Source of the DNA: JANXLS01 sp038227045
GTDB taxonomy: Bacteria > Planctomycetota > SZUA-567 > H5-PLA8
Direction: 5' to 3'
DNA length: 64,000 nucleotides
NCBI GenBank assembly: GCA_038227045.1
Contig: JBBRQD010000001.1
Span: 62,001-126,000, forward strand
Positions 54,939 through 63,228 of this stretch are shown here, one piece after another. Below the pieces are notes generated by a model. The model had not been told where the DNA came from. It saw nothing but the letters and a program-made list of their open reading frames with translations, and made no database searches. Numbering within the stretch: the stretch's first letter is position 1; every line of letters begins with the position of its first letter. The position numbers and the translations under genes are program-made.

Positions 54939-55646
54939 CTATTTCGTTGCCGGGGCTCCGGTCATCGAGCGTTTCATGAACGCGCCATTCAGGCGCTTGA
55001 GCACGTCTTCGGTAATGTCAACGGCTGTCGAACCGAACAGCACCGGGTTGCGGTTGAAACGCTCCAGCACTTCGCCCACGGTCTGCGGATCCTGCGTCTG
55101 CAAGTACGTCTGCTTTTCAACCGCCGCGGGATCCTTCATCTTGCCCGGAGTCTTCGGCAGGACTTCAGGGTTGTCGGCGTCGGGCGAGCGCAGCACCATG
55201 TCGAACCCACCGGCTTCCGAGTGCGCTTTGATGGCCTGCCGGATGTCGCTCAACACTTCGCGCATTTCGCGCGTGTAATCCTTTTGAATCAGCACATTCA
55301 ACTGGGCCACGTCGCGCTCGTAAATGAACTGTCTCTTGCGCAACTGCTGCACCTGATCGAAGACTTCTTCGGAGTTGCCCGCCTGCGCGTGCAGCGCCGT
55401 GAGTTTCTGGTTGGTGTCGAGAATGTCCTTCCCGCGCTGCTCCAGTTCCTTCTTTCGCGCATCGTGAATCGCATCGATGCGCTTCTGCACGTCCGCGACT
55501 TTCAGGTATTTTTCAAACACGTACGACACGTTCACCACGGCGAGCTTTTGCGGCTCGGCGGCGTATGACGGCAGGCACCCGCAAAGCACCGCGAAACAGG
55601 CCAGCAATGCTTTCGACGCCAGCGAAAACTTTCTGCGATACGGCAA
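54939..55646 (-). CDS. OmpH/Skp-family periplasmic chaperone, first copy
   Basis: A 235-residue Skp-type protein with signal peptide (to about 30), KLAVVNVSYVFEKYLKVADV, a helical hairpin (KELEQRGKDILDTNQKLTAL), and a C-terminal end RFNRNPVLFGSTAVDITEDV similar to the neighbour copy. The start codon is TTG (55646) behind a strong GGAGGAATAATAAG box. It is longer than the second copy by an insert in the middle. Probably an outer-membrane protein chaperone for BamA. Confidence 0.92.
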   Translation of the reverse strand: MPYRRKFSLASKALLACFAVLCGCLPSYAAEPQKLAVVNVSYVFEKYLKVADVQKRIDAIHDARKKELEQRGKDILDTNQKLTALHAQAGNSEEVFDQVQQLRKRQFIYERDVAQLNVLIQKDYTREMREVLSDIRQAIKAHSEAGGFDMVLRSPDADNPEVLPKTPGKMKDPAAVEKQTYLQTQDPQTVGEVLERFNRNPVLFGSTAVDITEDVLKRLNGAFMKRSMTGAPATK

Positions 55647-55729
55647 CTTATTATTCCTCCAAATTGAATCGCGTATAAGACGAAAACAACCGGTCCGCCT
55701 TTAAACGAAATTCGAAAAACTTTGCTTCA

Positions 55730-55793
55730 CGTTCGTAGTCCCGCCTTCAGGCGGTCTTTGTTTCCTGGCCGCCTAAAGGCGGGACTACGAACG
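55730..55793. repeat. 25-base inverted repeat, one mismatch
   Basis: Arms 55730-55754 and 55769-55793 (CGTTCGTAGTCCCGCC.. and complement) match at 24 of 25 positions with a 14-base loop; the one mismatch is a G:T pair in RNA. Between bamA and ompH. Confidence 0.9.
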
Positions 55794-55806
55794 TCGCACA
55801 AAACCG

Positions 55807-58389
55807 TTAGAACCGCGTGCCCAGCGTAAAGTCGATGGTCTTCGTCTTGTCGTAAATTGTCTTGTCGATGGGGTGCGAGAAATACAAGCGCACCGGCGCC
55901 GGCGAGAACGGCGTGCGGATGTACAATCCCACGCCGGCCGAGGAGCGCAAACCGGAATCGTTGGTCACGCGCACATGCGGGTCTACGTTCCCCGCCCCGT
56001 ATGCCGTTCCGGTATCGTAGAATATCGCGCCGCGCACGACTTCTTCGTACAACGGCAGCGAGTATTCCGCCGACGCGTATTGCAGGCGCTTGGCGCCGAT
56101 TGCGAAACCGCGTTCCATCGGCGTGATGCTGCGGTATTGGAAGCCGCGAATCGAATCGATGCCACCGCCGTACAAACGCAGGAACGGAGGCACATCGCTC
56201 GAACCCAATATCTGTTCCACCAATTCCGCGTGCCCGTGCAGCGTCAGAATGTGCTTGCCGCCACCCTTGACCTTGTAGACGGTCAGGTAGTGCGCGAGAT
56301 TGACGGCGGGGCGCACGAAATCGTAGTCGCCCAGGCCGACATCCATTTTCGCCTCCATGAACCAGCCTTTGCTGGGCAACTGCAGCGAATCGCGGCTGTC
56401 GTAAACGATGCGCGGCGTGATGGTGTTGACAAGAGCCGCGCCTTGCTGATCCAGCAAAATCTGCGGCAGCTTGCGCTCGGTTTGCGAAATGTCCGTGTAG
56501 CTGGCGCGGAAGGTCACGTCGCCGTCCCAACGCGGTCCCCAGAGGCGGCGGCCGACGGAAAACGACGCGCCGGTACTGGAGTCTTTGAAATCGGTATAGT
56601 TGTCCACCGTGTGAAACAGCGATCCGCCCAGTCGAATCGGGCGGTCGAAGGCCCACGGTTCAAACAGGGACAGGGTGTAATTCTGGCGTTTGACGCCGGC
56701 CGTCAAATCGGCCGAAGCCGACTGCCCCGCGCCCGTGAAGGACGTACCGGTGAAGAAATCGCGCCAGCTCTTGGGCAGTTGCATGACGTCGAAATTGCGC
56801 TGCGCGAGCCGCACGTTTCCGACCAGTCCGTCCACCGACGAAAGGCCGGCGCCGAAATTGAATTCACCGGTGCTCTTTTCGCTTACGTCGATGACCACGT
56901 TGGCTTCTTCGGGGTTGTCCGTCGCTTCCGGATTGATGCGGATGTCGTCGTCGAAGTAGTTCAAATTCTTGAGCCGCTGGATCGCAATCTTCAATTTTGT
57001 GGTGTCGATGCGTTCGCCGGGATACAGTTCCAACTGGCGCTGAATGACCCTGTCTTTAGTCTTCACGTTGCCGCGCGTGATGATTTCGCGCAGCGTGACT
57101 TCCGAACCTTCGCGGATATTGAAGACGACGTCGTACACGTTGGGCGTGCGTTTGATGCGTTCGGGATCGGTGACCAGCTTGCGGTCGTAGTCGAGCTTGG
57201 TGAACGGCCGGCCGCGTTCGCCATAGAGGTCGGTCAATTTTGCCTTGTCGTCAAATGCCAGCGTGTCCGAAAAGACCGCGCCGGTTTTCACTTTCATCAC
57301 CGTCTCGAGTTCTTCGCGCGAAATTTCCTTGTTACCGTTGATCGTCACAATGCCGGTATAATACTGCGGGCCTTCGACGATGTTGATCACCACGTCCGCC
57401 AGCTCTTTGCGTTTGCGGAACCAATTCCACGCGAGCCCCTTGCCCGTCTCGACTTTAACTTCCTGAATCTGCACGTCCATGTAACCGTGGCGCAGATAAT
57501 ACGCTTCGATGCGCTTTTTGTCGGTGTCCAAATCGTCGTCTTTGAGGTCGCCGGGACGAAGGAAGCGGCGATATTTGGTCTGCATCACGCCTTCCAGTTC
57601 GGCTGATGTGATGGCCACATTTCCAGTGAAACAAATTTTGCGGACCGACACCGAATTGCCTTCGTTTACATTGAAAACGATGTGCACTTCGTCTTCGACT
57701 TCCACTTCCTTGTCGCCGATTCTCTGGCGATGCGACGCCACCGCCTCGACCGTGTATTCGACTTTGACGCTGCGAAATCCCTGATCCTGGAAATATTTTT
57801 CGATGGCCAGACGGTCCAGATGGATCTGGCCTTTGTCGTAGCGCCCGCCTTCGGTGGACTTGATGACAGTCTTGAGTTTGCTGCCGGAAGCGGCCTTCGA
57901 ACCCTTGTATTCGATTTTCGAGATCGAGGCTTTTTCAACCAAGTCGATGGTCAGGCGAATGCCGCCGGGCACTTTGATCGGTTCGGTGATGCGGATATTC
58001 AGGAAGTAGCCCGAATCGTCGAGTCTGTGCCAGTCTTCTTCCCAGACTTTCTGTTCGAAGGGCCGTCCTTTGCGCGTGCGAATCAGTTTTAGAACAGTGC
58101 CTTCATTGACCCGCACCGCGCCGCGCACATCGATATCCTGAACATTCTGCCCTTCGAATTCGCCCAAAAGTCCCACTGGCGGTTCGTCTTTGGGCGGATT
58201 AGCCTCACCGGCAAAAGCGCGGCTCGCACACATCTGCCACGCCACACTCGTGGCCAGCAACGCGGCAACGGCAAGACACCACGCGGACAGAGACCGTGTA
58301 GTCCCCGCCGCCCGGGTTCCTGCCGAGTGCCTCCCCGCCATTCCGGTTTCAGCCAGCCGGGCGGAGCATTTCCGATACGAGAGTCTCAA
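55807..58389 (-). CDS. bamA: outer-membrane protein assembly factor BamA
   Basis: An 860-residue BamA. An N-terminal export signal (about 35-60) is followed by five POTRA domains (for example QNVQDIDVRGAVRVNEGTVL, VRKICFTGNVAITSAELEGV, GIVTINGNKEISREELETVM) and a C-terminal 16-strand barrel from about 505 (FNFGAGLSSVDGLVGN) that ends GTRF, with the terminal Phe of outer-membrane barrels. VRF/IRGF-type motif: RLYGGGIDSIRGFQYR. The start may be TTG 58389, which has GGGAGG ten bases upstream inside dnaB, or ATG 58341. The gene follows dnaB by 3 bases. Confidence 0.95.
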   Translation of the reverse strand: MRLSYRKCSARLAETGMAGRHSAGTRAAGTTRSLSAWCLAVAALLATSVAWQMCASRAFAGEANPPKDEPPVGLLGEFEGQNVQDIDVRGAVRVNEGTVLKLIRTRKGRPFEQKVWEEDWHRLDDSGYFLNIRITEPIKVPGGIRLTIDLVEKASISKIEYKGSKAASGSKLKTVIKSTEGGRYDKGQIHLDRLAIEKYFQDQGFRSVKVEYTVEAVASHRQRIGDKEVEVEDEVHIVFNVNEGNSVSVRKICFTGNVAITSAELEGVMQTKYRRFLRPGDLKDDDLDTDKKRIEAYYLRHGYMDVQIQEVKVETGKGLAWNWFRKRKELADVVINIVEGPQYYTGIVTINGNKEISREELETVMKVKTGAVFSDTLAFDDKAKLTDLYGERGRPFTKLDYDRKLVTDPERIKRTPNVYDVVFNIREGSEVTLREIITRGNVKTKDRVIQRQLELYPGERIDTTKLKIAIQRLKNLNYFDDDIRINPEATDNPEEANVVIDVSEKSTGEFNFGAGLSSVDGLVGNVRLAQRNFDVMQLPKSWRDFFTGTSFTGAGQSASADLTAGVKRQNYTLSLFEPWAFDRPIRLGGSLFHTVDNYTDFKDSSTGASFSVGRRLWGPRWDGDVTFRASYTDISQTERKLPQILLDQQGAALVNTITPRIVYDSRDSLQLPSKGWFMEAKMDVGLGDYDFVRPAVNLAHYLTVYKVKGGGKHILTLHGHAELVEQILGSSDVPPFLRLYGGGIDSIRGFQYRSITPMERGFAIGAKRLQYASAEYSLPLYEEVVRGAIFYDTGTAYGAGNVDPHVRVTNDSGLRSSAGVGLYIRTPFSPAPVRLYFSHPIDKTIYDKTKTIDFTLGTRF

Positions 58390-58392
58390 GCG

Positions 58393-59871
58393 TTACTGGC
58401 CTCCCGCTGGCGATTGGTCTGGCGTATACGATTCAAAACGGAGTTCGTCCTTGATGAAGGTCAACTTGGTCATGCCCACTGCGCCATTTCTATTTTTCAA
58501 CACCAACGCTTCCCCGATGTTGACGTGCTCCTGATTTTTCTGGATGTCGTAATACTCTTCGCGATACAGCATGATCACCACGTCGGCGTCCTGCTCGATC
58601 GCGCCCGAATCGCGCAGATCGGAGAGCGCCGGGCGCTTGTCGTCGTTGTCCCGCTTTTCCATGCTGCGATTCAACTGCGACAGCACGATCATCGGAATGT
58701 TCAATTCGCGCGAAATGGACTTCAGGCCGCGCGAAATATCCGAGACTTCTTCCTGCCGGTTGCCGCGTTTGGTGCCCGCCGATGGCGACATCAACTGCAA
58801 ATAATCGACGACCACCAGGCCAATATTGTGGCGGTGCTTCAACCGCCGGCAGCGCGCGCGCAACTGATCGACGGACAACCCGGACGTGTCGTCGATATGG
58901 ATCGGCGCGATCTGCAGCGTCTTGCTCGCGGACACGACCTCGGCGTATTCGTCTTCGTTCAAATTGTAATTGCGCATCTTGTAGCCGGAGACTTGCGCCT
59001 CGGCGCACAAAATGTTTTTGGCGACCTGCTCCTTCGGCATTTCAAGGCTGAAGATTGCGACCGGCTTGCGTTTGCGTTCGTGGTCGGTGGCGACTTTACG
59101 CGCGATGTTGATCGCGAAGGTCGTCTTGCCCATGCTGGGGCGCCCGGCCAGAATGATCAGCTCGCCCGGCCAAAATCCGCCGGCCAAAAGGCGATCCAAT
59201 TCCGGAAAGCGCGTCGGCAAAGCGCGCGACTCGATTTCACGTCCTTCTTTGCGCGCATTAAATGCCGCTTCGGCTTCCTGGCCAATCCCAGTCAGAATCT
59301 CGGACATCGCGACGGCGTCTTCGGTTTTTCGGTTGTCGGAAATGTCGTAGACCAGCTTTTCGGCGGCGCCCACGAGAACCTGCCCATCGCGGCCGGCGGG
59401 ACTTTCAATCATCTTCACGATGGTGGCGGCGGCGATGATCAACTCGCGCTGAATGGCGTGTTCGCGAACGATGCGGCAATAGCCTTCGATGTTGGCCGGC
59501 GAATTGGTGTCCTGCACCAATCGCGACAGTTCGTCCGAGCCGCCGCATTCGTCCAGCGTCCCGGCTTTTTTCAATTCGTTGCGAACGATCAATTCGTCGA
59601 GATTTTCGATGCGCCCGAAGAGCTTTTTCAATTCGCCGAAGAGCTTGATGTGATGGCCGACGTAGAAATCGCCGGCTTCCAATTCTTCGACGGCAATGCT
59701 GGCCGCCTTCGATTCGCACATCATGGAGCCGAGAACAAAGGCTTCCGCCCGGGGGTCGTGTGGTGGAACTCTGTCCAAAAACTTCTGGAGACTGAGCGGT
59801 TCCGGGTCCTTCTTGGACCGGTGGCTCGACGAGCCAACATCGTCTTGGAATGGCAAACGATTGATCCCCAT
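58393..59871 (-). CDS. dnaB: replicative DNA helicase
   Basis: About 492 residues. N-terminal primase-interacting domain (RVPPHDPRAEAFVLGSMM) and RecA-like C-terminal domain with Walker A GRPSMGKTT (Lys249), Walker B LVVVDYLQLMS and motif LSQLNRSMEKR. This hexameric helicase unwinds DNA at forks. The start is uncertain: ATG 59871 is listed because it is closest to the family N-terminus; ATG 59913 and TTG 59922 lie upstream in frame. Cotranscribed with bamA, which starts 3 bases on, an unusual core pairing. Confidence 0.95.
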   Translation of the reverse strand: MGINRLPFQDDVGSSSHRSKKDPEPLSLQKFLDRVPPHDPRAEAFVLGSMMCESKAASIAVEELEAGDFYVGHHIKLFGELKKLFGRIENLDELIVRNELKKAGTLDECGGSDELSRLVQDTNSPANIEGYCRIVREHAIQRELIIAAATIVKMIESPAGRDGQVLVGAAEKLVYDISDNRKTEDAVAMSEILTGIGQEAEAAFNARKEGREIESRALPTRFPELDRLLAGGFWPGELIILAGRPSMGKTTFAINIARKVATDHERKRKPVAIFSLEMPKEQVAKNILCAEAQVSGYKMRNYNLNEDEYAEVVSASKTLQIAPIHIDDTSGLSVDQLRARCRRLKHRHNIGLVVVDYLQLMSPSAGTKRGNRQEEVSDISRGLKSISRELNIPMIVLSQLNRSMEKRDNDDKRPALSDLRDSGAIEQDADVVIMLYREEYYDIQKNQEHVNIGEALVLKNRNGAVGMTKLTFIKDELRFESYTPDQSPAGGQ

Positions 59872-60270
59872 GCAGACCCAAGTCCAGGCAGCCGAATAGC
59901 TTGCTGCACCCATGCGACGCAAATACCTGTTGCGCGCTCAGCCCTCCCCACGACATTCAGGCTGGGAGCATTCATCTTCGTGTTGCGGAGTCCGAGAACT
60001 TTAGCACTAATTCCAAAAAAAACAAGCGTCTATAGCGTTTTATTTGGCATTGGCCATTGATTTAATCGGACACTTCGCCCTGCTTTAGTAAAACGTCAAT
60101 TACAAATTATGTCATCGGCCAAAGTTTCGTCCGAAAACAGATTATCGCAAATCCATGATGCACCTATGGAGACGATGGGTTTTCGCGCACGAGTGCATTT
60201 AAAGCAATGAGCATCAGACGCACTTGGCGGAATGGAATCTGAATAATTCGCTCGAAAAGCACAACAGTTT

Positions 60271-60334
60271 GGAGTTCAGCCTTCAGGATGTAGTAGCGTG
60301 GATTCAAAGCAAGACAGCCAGAAGGCTGAACTCC
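60271..60334. repeat. inverted repeat after rplI
   Basis: Arms GGAGTTCAGCCTT (60271-60283) and AAGGCTGAACTCC (60322-60334) are perfect over 13 bases, loop 38. Confidence 0.8.
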
Positions 60335-60342
60335 TAACATAA

Positions 60343-60379
60343 CAACGGCGCGTAACCCTAAAAGGTTTACGCGCCGTTG
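60343..60379 (-). terminator. terminator-like palindrome after rplI
   Basis: Arms CAACGGCGCGTAA (60343-60355) and TTACGCGCCGTTG (60367-60379) pair perfectly over 13 bases; a TTATGTTAGG tail follows on the minus strand, so the U-run is weak. Confidence 0.7.
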
Positions 60380-60421
60380 AAACATTTGTTTAAAAATTGA
60401 ATCCATGCCAATGTATCGGCA

Positions 60422-60871
60422 CTATTCGGTCTCAGCCACAATCCAGACTTTGACAATGGCCTCAACGCCCGGCGCAAAGCGGATGGTGACATCCGGCGTG
60501 CCCAGCGTCTTGAAGGGCGCTTCCAAAATCACCGCGCTGATCGGCACGTGGACCTTGTGCTCTTCGGTGAGCGCTTTGGCGATTTCTTCCGCGCCGATCG
60601 AACCGTAGAGCTTGTCTTCCTGAGCCTTGGCGGAAATAGTCACCGAGCGGCCGTTGAGCAGTTCGGCGGCATTCTTCATGTCGTCGATCTTCTTCTGCTC
60701 GCGCTGCACGCGCCGCTTCTGCTCGGCCTCGATCTGCTTTTCCGCGTCCTTCGTGACCTTCAACGCGATCTGGCGGGGCAGCAGATAGTTGCGCGCGTAG
60801 CCATCCCGCACATCCACGACCTCGCCCAGCTTGCCCAACTTTTCCACATCGTCCCGCAAAATGACTTTCAT
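60422..60871 (-). CDS. rplI: 50S ribosomal protein L9 (bL9)
   Basis: A 149-residue bL9: MKVILRDDVEKLGKLGEVVD then VRDGYARNYLLPRQIA, connecting helix, and C-terminal domain (SAKAQEDKLYGSIGAEEIAK). GGGAG box precedes ATG 60871. The longer frame to 61189 is an artefact. Usual rpsF-ssb-rpsR-rplI order. Confidence 0.98.
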   Translation of the reverse strand: MKVILRDDVEKLGKLGEVVDVRDGYARNYLLPRQIALKVTKDAEKQIEAEQKRRVQREQKKIDDMKNAAELLNGRSVTISAKAQEDKLYGSIGAEEIAKALTEEHKVHVPISAVILEAPFKTLGTPDVTIRFAPGVEAIVKVWIVAETE

Positions 60872-60958
60872 CGTACTCTCCCAAAATTGTATGCCGAGTT
60901 CTGTGTGCTGTGCAGCGACGAACGCTGCATGCTTTCGCCCGCTATTCGCGTCGCAGCA

Positions 60959-60994
60959 GCAACCTGAAACTTGAAACCTGAAAACCTGAAACTG
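60959..60994. repeat. CAGGTTT phrase array, copy 4 (reverse)
   Basis: GCAACCTGAAACTTGAAACC then TGAAAACCTGAAACTGG: four near-copies of AACCTGAAA, between rpsR and rplI. Confidence 0.8.
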
Positions 60995-60996
60995 GC

Positions 60997-61254
60997 TTAG
61001 CGTCCCACGAACGGCAACAGCGCCAGCAACCTGGCGCGCTTGACGGCGACCTGAATTCTGCGCTGGCAATACGCACAGGCGCCGGAGCGCTTGCGCGAAA
61101 ACAGCTTGCCCTGGGGCGTGACGAGCTTCACCAGAATGCGCGTGTCTTTGTAGTCCACCTGGCAGACGCCGTCTTTCATGAAGCGGCATTTGCCGGGTGT
61201 GCGAAAGCCGCCCATCCCTTCGCGATCTTCGTTCTTGTTCTCTCGTTCTCTCAC
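60997..61254 (-). CDS. rpsR: 30S ribosomal protein S18 (bS18), zinc-type
   Basis: A bS18 of 85 residues with a C+ zinc pattern (KCRFMKDGVCQ and CAYCQRR). CQRRIQVAVKRARLLALLPF is the family end. The start is a problem: ATG 61263 touches the AGGAG box, whereas the in-frame GTG at 61254 sits 9 bases after it, an ideal spacing, so GTG is chosen. Confidence 0.94.
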   Translation of the reverse strand: MRERENKNEDREGMGGFRTPGKCRFMKDGVCQVDYKDTRILVKLVTPQGKLFSRKRSGACAYCQRRIQVAVKRARLLALLPFVGR

Positions 61255-61282
61255 TGTCTGCATCTCCTGTTTAGAATCTTGT

Positions 61283-61378
61283 GGTTAGGGATTAGGGGTT
61301 AGGGATTAGGGAACGGCAAAAAGCCACTTTCGCGAAATTGTCTTTTCCCTAACTCCTGCCCCCTAAATCCTAATCCCT
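61283..61378. repeat. TTAGGG-like inverted repeat, copy 2
   Basis: Arm 1 (61283-61312) GGTTAGGGATTAGGGGTTAG.. and arm 2 (61346-61378) TCCCTAACTCC..CCTAATCCCT. Between ssb and rpsR. Confidence 0.85.
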
Positions 61379-61382
61379 GCTG

Positions 61383-61913
61383 TTAAAACGGCACGTTATC
61401 CTCGTTAATCTGCAAATCGTCCGGCGGCGGCCCCTGGTCCTGCATGTCTCCGCCAAAATCCTGCGGCGGCTGCATGTTCGAATTCTGCGCTGCGGGACGC
61501 TGCGGCGGCCGGGCTGGCGTGCGCTGCGCGGATTGCTGTCCAGAAGGATTCGCTCCGCCCTGCCCCCCCGCGCCCGCAGGCCCGCCAATGAACTGGAAAT
61601 TTTCGCAGACGATCTTGAGCTTGGACATCTTCTTGCCAGTGGTCTTGTCGTCCCACGAATCCAGCTTGAGGCGCCCTTCGATATACAACGGCCTTCCCTT
61701 GGCCAAGTATTGATGCGCCGTTTCCGCCTGCTTGCCCCAGACTTCAATGTCCACGAATGTAACTTCTTCACGCAATTCGTTGGTCTTGCTGTCGCGAAAC
61801 TTGCGATTGATGGCCATGCCTAAGTTCGCCACGGCCAAACCCGACGGCGTGTACTTCAGTTCGATGTCACGCGTCAAGTTGCCCATCAGCATGACTTTGT
61901 TCAGATTCGCCAT
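61383..61913 (-). CDS. ssb: single-stranded DNA-binding protein
   Basis: A 176-residue SSB: OB fold (MANLNKVMLMGNLTRDIELK, EVTFVDIEVWGKQAE, YLAKGRPLYIEGRLKLDSWD), a Gly/Pro/Gln-rich linker, and the acidic C-terminal tip INEDNVPF that recruits partner proteins. ATG 61913 follows GGGAGACGACTC; the extra 18 codons of the longer frame are translated repeat sequence. Confidence 0.98.
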   Translation of the reverse strand: MANLNKVMLMGNLTRDIELKYTPSGLAVANLGMAINRKFRDSKTNELREEVTFVDIEVWGKQAETAHQYLAKGRPLYIEGRLKLDSWDDKTTGKKMSKLKIVCENFQFIGGPAGAGGQGGANPSGQQSAQRTPARPPQRPAAQNSNMQPPQDFGGDMQDQGPPPDDLQINEDNVPF

Positions 61914-61928
61914 GAGTCGTCTCCCGCG

Positions 61929-61990
61929 TACCGCCGGCCTCTCGCCGGCTAGTTGATTTCCCGACACATGCCGGCGGGACGCCGGCGGTG
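61929..61990. repeat. GCCGGC inverted repeat, copy 2
   Basis: Arms TACCGCCGGCCTCTCGCCGG (61929-61949 in full) and GCCGGCGGGACGCCGGCGGT (61970-61990); about 18 of 21 match. Relative of 36866-36918. Between rpsF and ssb, ending just upstream of the ssb ribosome binding site. Confidence 0.85.
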
Positions 61991-61999
61991 CAAACCGTA

Positions 62000-62503
62000 T
62001 TACTTGTCGTTGTTGAAAAACCGGCGTTCGCCACCGCCGCCCATCCCGAATCCGCCGCCGAAATCTTCGTCTTCGATCGTGCGCACCGGCGGTGAGGTCG
62101 TCAGGCCGTCTTCATCGACCAGAATCATGTGGCGCAGCACCACTTCGGACAAACGCGCGTTTCGGTCGATCTTGATCACCGATTCCGTCGGAGCGCTGAA
62201 GTGATTGATGATGTACAGCGCGCGCTTCTTCTTCTTGATCGGATACGCCAGCTTGCGCTCTTCCCACTTGTCGGCGTTGATCCACGTGCCGCCGCCTTTT
62301 TCAACGACTTCCTTGATCGCGGCAAGACACTTGTTGTAATCTTCGCGGCCGGAATTCGCATCGACAACCCACATCGCCTCATACAACCGCACGCCATGCG
62401 GCAAAATCGGAACCGGCTGAACGACGACCGGCACTGCAACCGGCGCTGCGGCTGCCGCGGGCGCTGGTGTTGCGGGTGCTGCTGGTGCTGCTACGTCTGC
62501 CAT
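62000..62503 (-). CDS. rpsF: 30S ribosomal protein S6 (bS6) with N-terminal Ala/Pro extension
   Basis: A 167-residue bS6. Residues about 38-135 are the fold (RLYEAMWVVDANSGREDYNK, KWEERKLAYPIKKKKRALYI, FSAPTESVIKIDRNARLSEV). About 37 N-terminal residues rich in Ala, Pro and Val (VAAPAAPATPAPAAAAAPVA) and a Gly-rich C-terminal tail are additional to the usual size near 100-130. AAGGAG precedes the ATG. Confidence 0.95.
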   Translation of the reverse strand: MADVAAPAAPATPAPAAAAAPVAVPVVVQPVPILPHGVRLYEAMWVVDANSGREDYNKCLAAIKEVVEKGGGTWINADKWEERKLAYPIKKKKRALYIINHFSAPTESVIKIDRNARLSEVVLRHMILVDEDGLTTSPPVRTIEDEDFGGGFGMGGGGERRFFNNDK

Positions 62504-62532
62504 AACTTTCTCCTTAGAGGGGAAATGAGAAG

Positions 62533-62621
62533 TTAGGATTTAGGGGCTAGGGGTTAGGGATATTTATCCGCATCCTCTATTCCCAAATCCCTAGTCCCTA
62601 ACCCCTGGTCCCTAATCCCTA
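62533..62621. repeat. TTAGGG-like inverted repeat, copy 3
   Basis: Arm 1 (62533-62560) TTAGGATTTAGGGGCTAGGG.., arm 2 (62581-62621) TCCCAAATCCCTAGTCCCTA..; the second arm is longer. Between pth and rpsF; the end touches the pth stop. Confidence 0.85.
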
Positions 62622-63212
62622 GCTTTTGTTGTACCCATTCATCGCCGCCGCGATGCCCTTGCGCGCCCAGACCAGGCACGCGTCAACGGCGTCCGACACC
62701 GAATTCCGCAAAATCTCTTCTTCGCTCGACGAAAAGCGGCTCAACACATGCCCCGCCAAATCCGCCGGCGGATGTTCCCGCCCCGTTTCACGCCCGCCCA
62801 CGCCAACTCGCAAACGCGGATACTGCTGGCTGCCCAAGCGGCGCGAAATGTCCTTCAAACCCTTCTGTCCGCCGTCCGATCCGCCCGCCCGAATGCGCAG
62901 CGAGCCCACCGGCAGACATACATCGTCCGACACGGCAAAAATATCATCGAGCGGGATCTTGTAAAACCCGCTGAATCCCAGCACCGCTTCGCCGGAGAGA
63001 TTCATGAACGTCTGCGGCTTCACAATCAGCAACTCGACTTTCTCGCCCTTCCCATCATCCACGCTCGCGCTGGCATAATCGCCCTTGAACTTCGAGCGGT
63101 CAAAGTCGGTCAGCAGCTTTCCGGCAAGAAGATCGACCACGCGAAACCCCACGTTATGCCGCGTCTTCTCATACTCCTTCCCCGGATTGCCCAAACCGAC
63201 GATCAGCTTCAC
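62619..63212 (-). CDS. pth: peptidyl-tRNA hydrolase
   Basis: A 197-residue enzyme that frees tRNA from peptidyl-tRNA. Active-site Asn9 (VGLGNPG) and His19 (TRHNVGF) are present; further PQTFMNLSGEAV and RIRAGGSDGGQKGLK. The start is GTG 63212 with an AAGGA box; the longer frame to 63263 encodes translated repeat sequence. Confidence 0.97.
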   Translation of the reverse strand: MKLIVGLGNPGKEYEKTRHNVGFRVVDLLAGKLLTDFDRSKFKGDYASASVDDGKGEKVELLIVKPQTFMNLSGEAVLGFSGFYKIPLDDIFAVSDDVCLPVGSLRIRAGGSDGGQKGLKDISRRLGSQQYPRLRVGVGGRETGREHPPADLAGHVLSRFSSSEEEILRNSVSDAVDACLVWARKGIAAAMNGYNKS

Positions 63213-63228
63213 TGCTTCATTCCTTTTT

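Larger units (their letters stand above)
59872..60421. other. intergenic region between rplI and dnaB
   Basis: Holds an inverted repeat (60271-60334) and a terminator-like palindrome (60343-60379). The left part (59920-60120) is A/T-rich and probably carries the dnaB promoter, but no clear -35/-10 pair was found. No gene seen. Confidence 0.4.

Noticed and set aside
55873..57606. 577-residue frame antisense to bamA
   Set aside because: bamA with POTRA and barrel motifs explains the region; the antisense frame has no recognisable motif.
58327..60060. 577-residue frame antisense to dnaB
   Set aside because: DnaB Walker motifs are on the minus strand; the plus frame is only low-stop shadow.
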